This document shows positions 47,880-60,188 of a DNA stretch of 64,000 nt, piece after piece. The position numbers were made by a program, and so were the translations under genes. Position 1 is the stretch's first letter; each line of letters begins with the position of its first letter. A model generated the notes under the pieces. The model was given only the letters and a program-made list of their open reading frames with translations, ran no database searches and was not told the DNA's origin. Source of the stretch: Dioscorea cayenensis subsp. rotundata (taxonomy: Eukaryota > Streptophyta > Magnoliopsida > Dioscoreales > Dioscoreaceae); NCBI RefSeq assembly GCF_009730915.1, contig NC_052476.1:20441257-20505256 (forward strand). The letters are read 5' to 3'.

Positions 47880-49626
47880 AGGCACACAAAATATATTAAT
47901 TTTCGCTTATTTATTTATTAATTAATTTATTTAGTGTGGAAATAGGAACCAGAAAAAATATTTCTTTTATATATATTTATATATTATATATGTGTGTGTG
48001 TTTTTATTAGTTGAGTGTCAAATTTGAATTCTTGATTTACCGGGTTCACTCATTATCATTTCTAGTCAAATAATGACACCTTACTCTAGTACCGATATCA
48101 GATGCATGAGTGATTGAATTCATTTTCAGTCTCAGAAAGCTTCGAATATCATAGGGTGGATTTCGCCTCCGATTTTTATCTATATTTTATTATTTACTTA
48201 TTTATTTTTTTGTTGTTCTTTTGTCTTTTTCTGGTTTGGTGTGATTCACCTCGGGTGATTTTTTGTCTTTTGTTGTTTTTGTGTTTATTGATATTGTTTA
48301 GATTATACTTGTTCGTTTTTCTATTTAATAAATATGATTTATCTATAAAAAAAATAAAAATAAAAATAAAAATAAAAATTTTTTAGCACCGATTAAGAAG
48401 CCAACTATCATTTGCTTCCTTGAAGATAGTTTTAACGTGCTAACCCATTTTGATGATTATTTCTTAAAAATATTTCCAGCATCGTTTCTATATATTATTA
48501 TTATTATTACTGCCAAACTCACTTTGGACTGCTGGTAAGATATAGGACCACTTTTTTAATGTTGTTTTTCTTAATTTTGGTTCACTATTTTGTTTGCTCA
48601 CTGTACTTTTATTTATGATTTTTATAATAAAACTGTGGTTTATTTCCATTCATTAAAAAAAATCTTCATAATTGAATTTATTTTTATCGTTTTAATTGTT
48701 AATTAAATTACTGTTTGTTCAAATTGTAAGTGGTGGGCTATAATCATATGCTCAGCATAAGAGTAAAACAATTGCTTTGAATAACTCTTAATATTAATTG
48801 GTATCATTTTTTTAAATAAATAAATTTTCAAGTGTTAATAGCTTTGGATTATTGATTTAAGTAAATGGTTAATAATTAATTAATGTTGAAATAATTATGA
48901 GAAAAAATTAAAGGGAAAACAAGAAGGAGAACATGAATTTTAAGATGGGCCCAGTTTTCATTGGACAATGAGGGGAGAATGAATTCAGTTCAATGAATTT
49001 GGATTCAGTGTGAAAATAGAGGTCCATTTGAATTTGGGGATTTTGAGTAAGGAGCATGCTGGACCATTTAATTGATTGTGGATATAAAGTAACAATGCAT
49101 AACAAATGAGAATTGAATATGTGGATTTCTATGTACCACTCTTGTGGGGGCTTGGATAAATTTAAGATATTCATTCTTATCACATATTAATATGCAGATA
49201 TACAAAAAAATAAAAAAATAAAAAAAAAGATTTTCTTATTAATAAAAAATTAATCAAATTGCATAAAGTATCAAAATAATTACTAATTAGAAAATGTGGG
49301 GCAAGTAAACTCGTTTCCGTAGTGACTATTTTACGGAAACGAGTGACTATCACGGAACCAAGACGCGGCTCCATGAGTTTATAAATTGATATCTTTTGTT
49401 TTAAAAATTATTAAATTGAGGTAATCCAACGAATAAGGATAAACCACATCTTGATTCTGTCATTTTTCTTCGGTGATACCCATCTATCATTGAACTTAAG
49501 GAATCTCAAGTTCGAGTTTCTCAAATCGCAATGTGCAAAGTCTCTTATAGATATGTGTGAAAAACACTTTTTTTTTTTGTCTTTTGCATAGCAAAGGAAT
49601 GGATGTTAACTAACAACACTAGTTAC

Positions 49627-49660
<34 letters not shown>

Positions 49661-51400
49661 CTAATTAAAAATGTGTTCATGGTTTAATTAATAATAATTT
49701 TATATAATATATTTATATTAAATGTGGTTATTTCGGTTCAAATTGTTCAAACCATAACAATACCTATTAAGGTTTTGTGGGAAAATACAAAATTAATTAC
49801 AAGTTTATAAGCAAGAATACATTTTGATTAGTACTCTTCATTTCAAATGGTAGTATGATTATAAATGAGTCTTTAAGGTTTGATATTGTAGAACACTTTT
49901 GTGAAGCCTTTCTTTGTTCGAATCTGCGAAACCTGAAATATGAAAAATTTAATTAGAATTAACAAAACATCAAAAGTTCTCTCAATACATAATTGGGACA
50001 AGAAATCATGATTTCAGCAGTAAACAAGACGATGAATTTAGAATGTATAATCTCAATAGTTTGTCGAGAATTTTGTCAAAGTTAGAATTATACAATTTAA
50101 ACGATTTGCAACGACCAAAAAGTTTCGAGCAAATATGTCATCCATAAGAGCATCATCAGTTGTTTTTTCCCTTGAAGTATTATGTGCTTGTGTGCGCATT
50201 ATCATTAACCCTTTTTGGTTTGAGGTTTTTGGAGGGTGAGAGGGGGTTAGGAGTGGTGGAGGTTGTTTGGTTGGAAAAGTGAGAAGGAAGAGAAGTTTGG
50301 AGGGGTGTTTCATCTCTCAAACCCCTCATATCCCACCCCTGGAGGGTGGGATTATTAAAAAAAAATTTAATGTTTAAATTTTTATAAAAAGATGAAATTA
50401 CTTTTTATCAATTTAAAAAATTATGATAATATTTTTTTAAAAATCTAATTTTTATTTTTTTATAATAATAATAATAGTATAATAATAATAATAATAATAA
50501 TTATTATTTGTCTTATTTTTTCAATATGTCAATTGAAAATTAATAATAATATTATAAGAATGATAAATACATATAAAAAATTGAGTTATCACTGTGGGCT
50601 CCTTTTTTTCCCCCCGGTCTTTGATTGGGATTAGACCGGTTGAAAAGCATGGATCACAAATCAAATTTTATTTTTTTTTTATATTTCAGATGATTGCGGG
50701 TTCATGACTCCTATTAGGGGTAAGCCCCTAATATTAATTACCCCAGACAATGTCATGGGAACCTCCGATTAAGAAACAAGTGTGAATGAGAAGTAACTGA
50801 GTAAACATAATAATTTTTTTATTAATTTTAAAGATGCATGTGAACACATGATCATAGACAAGAATACAAAAGTAAGAGAGCTTAACAAGAGATTTTTTTT
50901 TTTTAAAAGAAGAAAGAGCTATTTCTATCATGCTCTTCAAACTTTTTTGTTTTTTTTGTTTTGCTTGGCTGGTGTTCTTAGCTTCTTTACTAAAAGTATG
51001 TCGGACGACCCTTTTTGGCTCTGTGAATGTGGCCCTCCTCGATTTCTTTTTCTTTATGTGGGTTTGTGTCTTGACACATCGCTTAGTTCAAGCTGCGGCC
51101 ACTGTACATTTATGAGTTGCCTACTTGGTCACTTTTGCTTCTTTTATCGCTGAAGACTTTGACTCTTTATGCTTGTAAAATCTCTAGCTCCTTGACTTGT
51201 GAAACTCCTCAAGTCTTTGACTTCTTTGGTGTCTTGAAACTTCAGAGTTGCATTTGTCGCTTACATGAGGCATTTAGGTCTTGACTCTTCAATGCTTTTG
51301 AGACTTGACTATTGGATTCTTTTAAGTCGTGACCTTCAACATGGTTAGGTCATTAACTTGATAATTTTGACTTGCTTTTAAAATGGATCTCAAACTCATT
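47880..51400. other. gene-free AT-rich spacer
   Basis: No gene recognised. Microsatellites: an A-rich (AAAAAT)n at 48351-48377, (AT)n at 49631-49659 and (TAA)n at 50462-50500. A G-rich, 'tttggttgg'-containing stretch at about 50205-50345 may be another MITE-like remnant. The 51130-51330 part repeats 'cttgac' and 'gactctt' steps without a clean unit. The ORFs at 48114 and 50848 are low-complexity. Confidence 0.5.
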
Positions 51401-51924
51401 TTTTTCGAAAGAGACCTCATAATAGGGACTTTAGGAAAATCTTTGCCAACTCAACTTTTTCAATGAGTGTTGGCGAGAGACATTTTTCTTCTTTTTGTGA
51501 AAACTTTCATTCTTTTTTTTTCATCATTTTTTTGTGAAATTTTCATTTTTTTTTTTTAACTCTTCCTTTCATTTTAAGAAGAGATTTTTTTTTCTTTCAT
51601 TCTTTTTTTTTTCATTTCACCTCTTTTTACTCCAACGAGTATCAAAAGACCTCAGAGTGAGTTTCAAGAAAATCTTTTTCAACTCTTCTCTTTTTTTTTT
51701 AATGGGTGTTGATCGGAGATTTTTGTGAACTTTTTATATTTATTTTTTTCATTTTTTTCTTCCTTTCATTTCAAGAAATTTTTTCTTCTTTTCACTCCAT
51801 TTTTTACTCCAATGAGTGTCAAAGATCTCATAGTGAGCTTGAAAGAGATTTTCTTTAAAAATTTAATTCTTCATCCGAGTGAGTGTCAAAAGACCTCAAC
51901 ATGAGTTCATAGAGAATTTTAATG
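51401..51924. repeat. T-rich degenerate repeat
   Basis: At least three loose copies of a unit with a (c/g)aatgagtgt or caacgagtat block, 'aaagacctca..gtgag', then a long T run (near 51420-51470, 51630-51680, 51810-51850 and 51880-51905). Strong strand asymmetry (T on plus). It abuts the cleaner minisatellite that follows. Confidence 0.6.
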
Positions 51925-52390
51925 TAGAAAATATGAAAAATTTCTCATTACCCCAATAAAGTCAATACTTCATGGTGGAATTAGAGAAATTATGAAAAAT
52001 TTCAAATTACCCCAAGAAAGTCAAGACCTCAAGGTGGAATGAGAGAAATTTATAGAAAATATCTTGTTACCCCAAGAAAGTCAAGACTTCAAAGTGGAAT
52101 GAGAGAAATCGTTACCCCAAGAAAGTCAAGACTTTAAGGTGGAATGAGAGAAATTATGGAAAATTTCTCGTTACCCCAAGAAAGCCAAGACTTCAAGGTG
52201 GAATGAGAGAAATCAGGAAAATTTCTCGTTACCCCAAGAAAGTTAAAACTTCAAAGTGGAATGAGAGAAATCAGGAAAATTTCTCGTTACCCCAAGAAAG
52301 CCAAGACTTCAAGGTGGAATGAGAGAAATTATGGAAAATTCCTCGTTACCCCAAGAAAGTCAAGATTTCAAGGTGGAATGAGAGAAAATT
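51925..52390. repeat. 58-bp minisatellite, 8 copies
   Basis: The unit contains 'ttaccccaagaaagtcaag', 'acttcaaggtggaatgagag' and 'aaat.atggaaaatttctcg'. Copies begin near 51948, 52007, 52067, 52112, 52171, 52229, 52287 and 52346; the unit is usually 58-60 bp with one 45-bp copy. The final copies are the most alike. Confidence 0.95.
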
Positions 52391-53149
52391 TTCAAAAGAA
52401 GGCCATGCAAGGAAAAATTACCAAAATAGCCCTTGCACCAATAAATTTATCCATCATCATTCATTTTTTTTTAACCCATCCCTCATATCTTCTCTTTTTT
52501 TATCTTCCTTCATTTTTTTCCTTTTTACCCTTCATTTTTTTCATTTTTTTTACCTCTTCTTTTTTTCTCAATCATCCTTTCATTTTTTTCATTTTTTTTC
52601 TCTTTTTTTTTTACTCATCCTTCATTTTTCCTCTTTTTTCTTTTCTTCTTCCTTTTTACTCATCCTTTATTTTTTCTATCATTTTTTCATTTTTTTTTAC
52701 GAAGAAGCAATAAAATTCCAATTCAATTATGAAAAAGCTACAAGAATGTCCATAATGAAATACCCATGTTATAAACCATGCATGTCATTCCAAGATCAAT
52801 GCATCTGAACAGCCCTAGCTTAGCTTAGTTTTCTACTTACCAAACTCTGGATGCCCAATCCTAAATACATCAAAGATGGAAAGAAAAATTTTTAGACTTA
52901 TACGTACCATAAGAGTACCAGGGGCCACCAGAATCCACCGTACACAAGCAGCCGCAAGAACAACAACACTGTTTTGACACCACGACATCAATGATGTGCA
53001 CTGCGTAATAAAAGCTTCATCTCCTCATTCTTGCATGAGGTAGATCGCAGCCTTTTTGGACTAATCACCATCCCCGTCTAATAAACCAAGATGTGATAAA
53101 AACTCCTCTTATCCTTTCCATGTAGCTCCTAAACATCAATGCATTTAGT
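52391..53149. other. T-rich tract and spacer before the Copia element
   Basis: 52440-52690 is almost pure T/C with 'catttttttc' steps. The 150-codon ORF across the minisatellite and this tract is an artefact of low complexity. 52700-53149 shows no recognised feature. Confidence 0.5.
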
Positions 53150-53876
53150 GTTGTTATTAATTGAAGCATTCTGCAGAAAGGATCAAAGTTGAGGAGAAGA
53201 GGTTGTCCTGGTGGAAATATAAAATAATTAAGGGGTAAGAATGTCTTTTCATGTGTTTGAATTCTCGTTATTTCCGTTGTGAAGAGAGGAATGGATGGTT
53301 GGGATGTGGTCCATCAGTGTGATTGTTTTAAGTTCGAGGCAGCTGTAAGATTAGAATTTCGTGAATGGCCAGGATTTGGTCATCAAGACGGTGTGCATTA
53401 GTTCGAGGCAAGGTTGTGAAGCGGTTAGATGCACCAGGATGCTGCACGTGGCTAGCTGAGTCACTTAGTTTATTTCGTTTTGAGTACTAAAATTTCAGTG
53501 ATTTAAATACTCTTTGTATAGTTAGTTAAAGTAAGAGTTTTTTCTGAATTTCTGCTAAGCTTCTCCATTTTCTGTGAATTTTCTTGGATTGTATAAACTT
53601 TTTTTGTGTTTGTGATGAATAGTAAAGTTGTTCCTCATGAAGTCTAGATGCTATATAGTGATTATCAGTGGTATCAGAGCCATGAGGTGAGAGTTGTTGG
53701 TGTTAGTTTGCAGGTGAGTTGAGAGGTAGTATTTCAGTTGTGAGGTTTGATGTTGAGAAGTTTTTTGGAGTGATTGTTGAGGGTTTGTGGTGATTTTATT
53801 TTGGTAAGATTTGTGAGAGTGTTTCGAAAGTGTGTGAAGTGTTAATTGTGTGAAGGTGGTGTCAAGGTAAATAGAT

Positions 53877-54880
53877 ATGGCATCTAGTTCTTCATCTACA
53901 CCAACACCAGATATCTCTTATGCTTACTGCCAATTTTCAAAGGAGAAGGATATGAACACTGGAGCTTTAGGATGAAAACTTTTTTCATGTCCTAGAGGAT
54001 GTGGAAAATTGTAGAAGAGGGTTTTAGTGAAGAGAAGAAGCCAACTGAGAAAGAGATGGAAGATGATGCAAAGGCTTTTTTCTTGTTGCAACAAGCAGTT
54101 GATGAATCAATTCTTCACAAGTTGGTGAGGTTTGAGACAACAAAAGGAGCTTAGGATCATTTAAAGGAAGAAAATCAAGGGAGTTCTCGGATGGTTTCAG
54201 TAAGACAACAAACATTAAGGCAGAAATTTGATTTACTTTAGATGAGGGAAGATGAATCAATTCAACATTATATTACAAGTGTTTTGGCAGTGGTGAATCA
54301 AATTAGAGGTATGGGAAGTGAATTAAAGGAAGTTGATGTAGTTTTAAAGGTTATGAGGAGTCTATCTACAAGATTTGTGCATGATGTGACCTCTATTGAA
54401 GAAGCTAGAGATTTGAAGACAATGACTTTGGATGAATTGAGTGGGTCTTTACAGGCTCATGAGGCAAGATTCAATCAGATTTTTGAGAAACATGAGGGTT
54501 TTGTAGTTCAATATAATTCAAGAGGTGGTAGAATGAGGGGATGGGGAAGAATTTTTAGAGGTAGAGGAAGATTTGAAGATAATTCTAGAGGAGGAGGTGT
54601 TCAAAGGCAGGTTGTGCAACAACAAAGGCAGCAATTTCCTACTGATAATAATACATGGCAGAGAGGCAGAACTAGTTCAAGTCCATTTGGAAGATTTTCA
54701 AGAGGTCAAAGGCAGTTTGGTGGACAGAGATTCAGTGAGGAGGTTTACAGAATATTCAGTGCTTTAACTGTAAGAGATATGGGCACACACATGCTCATTG
54801 TTGGTCACAAAACAGTAATTTTGAAAAGGGTTCTAGTTCTAATTTTCAAGATGATGCAAGTACTAATGAAGTGGAGGTGA
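53877..54880 (+). pseudogene. Copia gag remnant (UBN2-type capsid, zinc knuckle)
   Basis: Starts MASSSSSTPTP at 53877. At least three in-frame stops or shifts lie before 54242 (for example near 53992 and 54239), then an open stretch 54242-54880 covers the rest of the capsid-like domain and an Arg/Gly-rich linker. The CX2CX4HX4C zinc knuckle, at about 54751-54792, is in a different frame from that stretch. Not functional as written. Confidence 0.85.
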
Positions 54881-54889
54881 TGATAGAGT

Positions 54890-56188
54890 TATTTCCTCAC
54901 TTTGGTTGCTGGATAGTGGATGCTCAAATCATATGACAAGTGATAAAAATTTATTTCACAGTTTGGATGAATCAGTGAAGCACACAGTGAAATTGGACAA
55001 TGATAGAGATGTTGAGGTGTTAGGGAAAGGATCAATTCTGGTTATGATGCAAGGAGTTAAAAAGCTGATTCACAATGTAAAGTATGTTCCTCAGTTGGCT
55101 CACAATTTGATTAGTATTGGGCAGTTGACAACTTGTGATTATGAAGTTATATTCAAGAAGAATTGGTGCAAGATATTAAATGAAGCAGGTGAGTCAGTGT
55201 TAATTCTTCACAGAAACATAAATAATTTATATCATTTAGAATTCTCTTTAGATTGTGAGCAAGTTAATCTAGTTAGTAGAAAAGAGGATGTATCCTTGTT
55301 ATGGCATCAAACGATATGGGCATTTAAATTTTCAAGGTATGCAGAAGCTAGCACAGAGGAAATGGTGATGGGTCTGCCTGAAATACAGAAAGTTAGTCAT
55401 TGTGAAGAGTGTGTGTATGGAAAATTGGCTAGATTGCCTTTTAATTCTAGAAAATCATGGAGAGCTAGGAGCATGCTTCAGTTGGTTCATGCTGATGTGT
55501 GTGGGCCAATGCAAAATGAAGCAATTGAAGGGGGTAAATATTTCTTGCTGTTTGTGGATGATTTTTCTAGGATGTCTTGGGTGTATATATTGAAATTTAA
55601 GCATGAAGTCTTCAGTAATTTTCAGAAATTCATGTCACTTGTTGAAAGGCAATCGGGATGTAAATTGAAGATCCTTAGAACAGATAGAGGGGGTGAATTC
55701 ATATCAAAAGAATTTCAAGACTTCTGTCAAGAGAAAGGCATAAAGCATGAATTGACAGCTCCTTACACACCTCAGCAAAATGGCATTGCAGAGAGGAAGA
55801 ATAGAACTTTGGTGGAGAAGGCAAGGAGTATGTTGAAAAGTCGGGAATTTGCCAAGAAGATTCCAGGCTGATGCAATTACTACTGCGACTTATGTTTCTA
55901 ATATTTCACCAACTTATGCGATTCGAGGAGAACTCCACATGAGGCATGGGTTTGAGGGTGAAACCAAAGGGTATCACACTTGAGAATTTTTTTGGTTGTA
56001 TTGCTTTTTGTTCATTCTCCTTTCTGAAATTTGCAAAAAGTTAGATGATAGAAGCGATGAAAGTGGTCTTTATTGGCTACTGTACTGATGCTAAGGCATA
56101 TAGAGTTCTGGTGCCTGATTCTGGGAAAATTCTGATCAACATGGATGTAAGGTTTGTTGAAACAAATTTTTGGAAGTGGTGCGAGAGT
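54890..56188 (+). pseudogene. Copia pol remnant: protease and integrase
   Basis: Open from about 54906 to 55871. The aspartic protease active site LDSGCSNHMT is at the start. A pre-integrase region follows with a disturbed zinc-binding part (LWHQ present, following residues altered). The integrase core D, D, E is in HADVCGP, LRTDRGGEF and NGIAERKN. A frame break at about 55860-55871 is followed by remnants in other frames (a second open stretch from 56045) that run into the N gap. Confidence 0.88.
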
Positions 56189-57188
56189 NNNNNNNNNNNN
56201 NNNNNNNNNNNNNNNNNNNNNNNNNNNNNNNNNNNNNNNNNNNNNNNNNNNNNNNNNNNNNNNNNNNNNNNNNNNNNNNNNNNNNNNNNNNNNNNNNNNN
56301 NNNNNNNNNNNNNNNNNNNNNNNNNNNNNNNNNNNNNNNNNNNNNNNNNNNNNNNNNNNNNNNNNNNNNNNNNNNNNNNNNNNNNNNNNNNNNNNNNNNN
56401 NNNNNNNNNNNNNNNNNNNNNNNNNNNNNNNNNNNNNNNNNNNNNNNNNNNNNNNNNNNNNNNNNNNNNNNNNNNNNNNNNNNNNNNNNNNNNNNNNNNN
56501 NNNNNNNNNNNNNNNNNNNNNNNNNNNNNNNNNNNNNNNNNNNNNNNNNNNNNNNNNNNNNNNNNNNNNNNNNNNNNNNNNNNNNNNNNNNNNNNNNNNN
56601 NNNNNNNNNNNNNNNNNNNNNNNNNNNNNNNNNNNNNNNNNNNNNNNNNNNNNNNNNNNNNNNNNNNNNNNNNNNNNNNNNNNNNNNNNNNNNNNNNNNN
56701 NNNNNNNNNNNNNNNNNNNNNNNNNNNNNNNNNNNNNNNNNNNNNNNNNNNNNNNNNNNNNNNNNNNNNNNNNNNNNNNNNNNNNNNNNNNNNNNNNNNN
56801 NNNNNNNNNNNNNNNNNNNNNNNNNNNNNNNNNNNNNNNNNNNNNNNNNNNNNNNNNNNNNNNNNNNNNNNNNNNNNNNNNNNNNNNNNNNNNNNNNNNN
56901 NNNNNNNNNNNNNNNNNNNNNNNNNNNNNNNNNNNNNNNNNNNNNNNNNNNNNNNNNNNNNNNNNNNNNNNNNNNNNNNNNNNNNNNNNNNNNNNNNNNN
57001 NNNNNNNNNNNNNNNNNNNNNNNNNNNNNNNNNNNNNNNNNNNNNNNNNNNNNNNNNNNNNNNNNNNNNNNNNNNNNNNNNNNNNNNNNNNNNNNNNNNN
57101 NNNNNNNNNNNNNNNNNNNNNNNNNNNNNNNNNNNNNNNNNNNNNNNNNNNNNNNNNNNNNNNNNNNNNNNNNNNNNNNNNNNNNNNN
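56189..57188. other. assembly gap, exactly 1000 N
   Basis: An unbroken run of 1000 N, a placeholder length. The sequence linking the Copia element to the inverted helicase copy is unknown, and so is the true distance. Confidence 1.
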
Positions 57189-59860
57189 AAGCCACAAAAC
57201 CCACATAAGCAATGGAAAAATTTGGAAGCCGAAAGTTGTTAAAGACGTCATACTTGAATCTTTTGGAGTGCAGATTTTGCAGCTAACATCTTCAGGAGTC
57301 TCGCCATCCAATGCATCTTCATACTGCATGAATACATATCTAAGATCAGAACAGCATTCAGGAGATAACAACCACAGCAAATGTAAGAATCAAGGGAAAA
57401 ATGTTTTTATGTCTTTCCACCTGAACACCATCCATAACAAATTCCTTGATGAAGTCAATCCCATCCTCAAAAACATACCTAAATGAATAACCCAAAGAAA
57501 AATGCTCCTGTTAGTAACTATCAAGAGATGAAAACGCATATGCTTGAAAAATAAAAAAGTTTTGGCTGATAAACTGTACCAAAACCCGAATTATGTTAAA
57601 AGAGACATAAAATGTGATTACATGGAAAATAAACAGGCAAAAAACGCAAAACACATCATGGTGACAGGAAAACAAAGAATAAAATAGTATGTGAAACTCA
57701 CTGATAATCATCCACTGCTTGTTTTTTGTTCTTAGAGCCAAACAAACTTTAGGGTTGCCCTACCTGCAATAACAGAAATTATTACTTTGGATTGTGCAAA
57801 ATATAAAACTGTTTAACAATGAGAAAAAAGACTAGCCATAGATAATACCGATTTGGTTTTCTTCCCATGCTTCTTGTTCTGCAAACGGATTCATTTTATC
57901 ACCCACAGAAGAATCCCTGATTGAAGAAAGAAATTATTCAGAAACATTCTAGAACAAATGTAAATCAATAGCATGTAACTAAATTGAGTTACATATACCA
58001 TACAGACAAAGACAAAGGATAAGGATGGTGCCAAAAAAAAGGAGAGAGAAAAAAATAAAAAAGTGGTATGTTTCTGGCAAGGTGAAGAAGACAATCACTA
58101 TATCAAGTTCACTCACTTGTACCCCTGCACAGCAGCAGCAAATCTTTTCTCTTGATTTACACCCCCCTCTTGATCATATGCATCAGGCATCCTATATATA
58201 CTGCCCTTGTTTTATCATGAGAAACAAAATGTTGTTATGATCATATAAATAAACAAAAAGGCCTTAACATGTAGAAATTCTAAAAAGATAACAATTAATA
58301 GAAACAATAATATAAAAAATAAGCGATTTACAATATCAAATCATAAGGTTTGCTTATTTACAACATAAAAAAATATAGCTATACTAATCATCCACTGATG
58401 TTTAGAATGAAAAACCCAATCGTTAATTGCATAATCATATTACGAAATATTACCAATTACCACTTTACTACATAAAAAATTTATTTCTAACTCAACAAAG
58501 TCCCCTGTGAATTATCATAAAATATATATGGAAAAAAAACCTTTGGAATCAGAAAAGAAGTGCACGTGGCATAGGTCAGGGATATACTAAAGAGAAACAA
58601 TCTGAAGTCCTTTAAACACCAATTATAGCGAGCAATCCACTTTCTTTACGAACTGAGTAACAGGTGATGGAAATGATACAGAAATTAATTCCTCATCAAT
58701 ATAATATCAGACATACTACACAAAAATATAAAACCATCAGAAGATCATTCCATGCAGCAGCACCAGCTAGTGGAATGAAACAGGAAAAGAGATTATGGGG
58801 AAAATTTGCCAAAATAACAGAGTAGAAATTGCTGCAAAACAAATGAACATAAAAGGAGTAATAACTATATGAACAAAGAGGAGATATTCATTACCTCATC
58901 AATATCATCTAGATTTTCTACATGCTCTTTTGCAAGCTCAAAAATTTGTTTCTTGTACCTATACACAATAAACCAACCAAACCTAAACAAATTAATCAGA
59001 TGCACATAATGGAGTGGATCACCAAAAGAAAATGAAGAAGAAGAATATAAGAAAAGGTCGCCAAATAGGTAAAATGAAAATAAAAAAATAAATGCAACTC
59101 TCTAATTAAAAGATAAAAGTGAATGCAGTAAATCATTACCTAAACTCGCGCTCTTCTGCTTCTGTCAACTTAACACCCTCAAAGAGATACTCATGGTCTA
59201 TAATATCATCCCTGGGATGGGCAAGTCATTTTAAAAATTTAGGCATTATTTAAGAAAAATCGGTGGGATAAAGAATTTGTATTGATACAAAACTGCAACA
59301 TATGATGAAAGAATAATTTACAGAAAGTACACCATACCGCAGTCCATACCGCAGCTCCAAAAGCTTCTTCTCTCGCCTTTTCTGCAAAATACATTTGTCT
59401 CGACACCACTCTGATACATCAATAAAACAAGATATAGCCATAATTCAGGTTTGCATAAAAATGCTCGTACAAATAATAAGCAGAGGTGAGTTATTCACAG
59501 GAGCAACAAGTCTATTTATTGAAAAAAAGCTTACTTATTCATTAACACATATAAACCCTTGATGTGATTATTTTGGACAAACCTGAGATGCCAGGAGTAT
59601 AGGGAACTTACACAAAGCAATTCCACTAGGAAGCTTGGATAAACTCAAATCAAATATATTTCCTTTGCATATTTGTACTTTAGGTCATTACTCTTTATAA
59701 ACTAATGCAAGGTGAGGGAGAATTACATTTCAAGTAAGAGAGACTAACATTTTTAGAATCCCCCAATCTAATAGGAATTAAAGAGATAAAAGGTTCAGGT
59801 GGTAGTAATTTGGTATTTCAACTTGTGAACCAAACATCCAGCCAATAACTTCCATAAACA

Positions 59861-60188
59861 TTAGGGGTGTATTCGGTCGGGGGTTAGATGGTAGGGTTAA
59901 GATTTGAAAGCTTGAAATTGTTTTAAGGAGAAAACTTTTAAATAGAATTGACCCAACTTTGACTTAATTATTAATAATCAAAATAAGTATCTTAGAATTA
60001 AAATTTTACCTTTTTAAGTAATAGTAGTTGTTTATTAATGGTGCCAATTTTTAAAATTAACTATCAAATATATTTATTTGAAGAAAAAAATCTCGTAGAA
60101 AAAGCTGGGTGGGGTAACCTGCTGGTGTTTGGTTGGAAACTTAGGGTGAACTTGGGACACCTTGGGGTAACCCAACAACCAAATATAG
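59861..60188 (+). mobile_element. MITE-like element B, copy in the helicase pseudogene
   Basis: Counterpart of the intron 7 element of the intact gene. It begins 'ggggtgtattcggtcggg' and ends 'ccaacaaccaaatatagc', and it retains a block 'ggttaagatttgaaagcttg' that the intact gene's copy lacks. Its presence in both copies shows the insertion came before the duplication. Confidence 0.45.

Larger units (their letters stand above)
53150..56188 (+). mobile_element. decayed Ty1/Copia LTR retrotransposon, cut off by the assembly gap
   Basis: A primer-binding site complementary to initiator tRNA-Met (tggtatcagagc) is at 53669-53680, so the preceding 0.5 kb (start uncertain, about 53150) is the probable 5' LTR. 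Downstream are gag remnants (53877-54880) and pol remnants in protease, then integrase order (54890-56188), which is Copia arrangement. Frameshifts and in-frame stops are present in both. Reverse transcriptase, RNase H and the 3' LTR are not in sequence; they would fall in or beyond the N gap. Confidence 0.9.

Noticed and set aside
52261-52713. 150-codon ORF
   Set aside because: Translates the minisatellite and the T-rich tract; no codon bias or domain.
56045-57486. Long ORFs of 362-438 residues across 56045-57486 on both strands
   Set aside because: They are open only because they cross the 1000-N gap; the real ends are Copia remnant and helicase exon or intron text.
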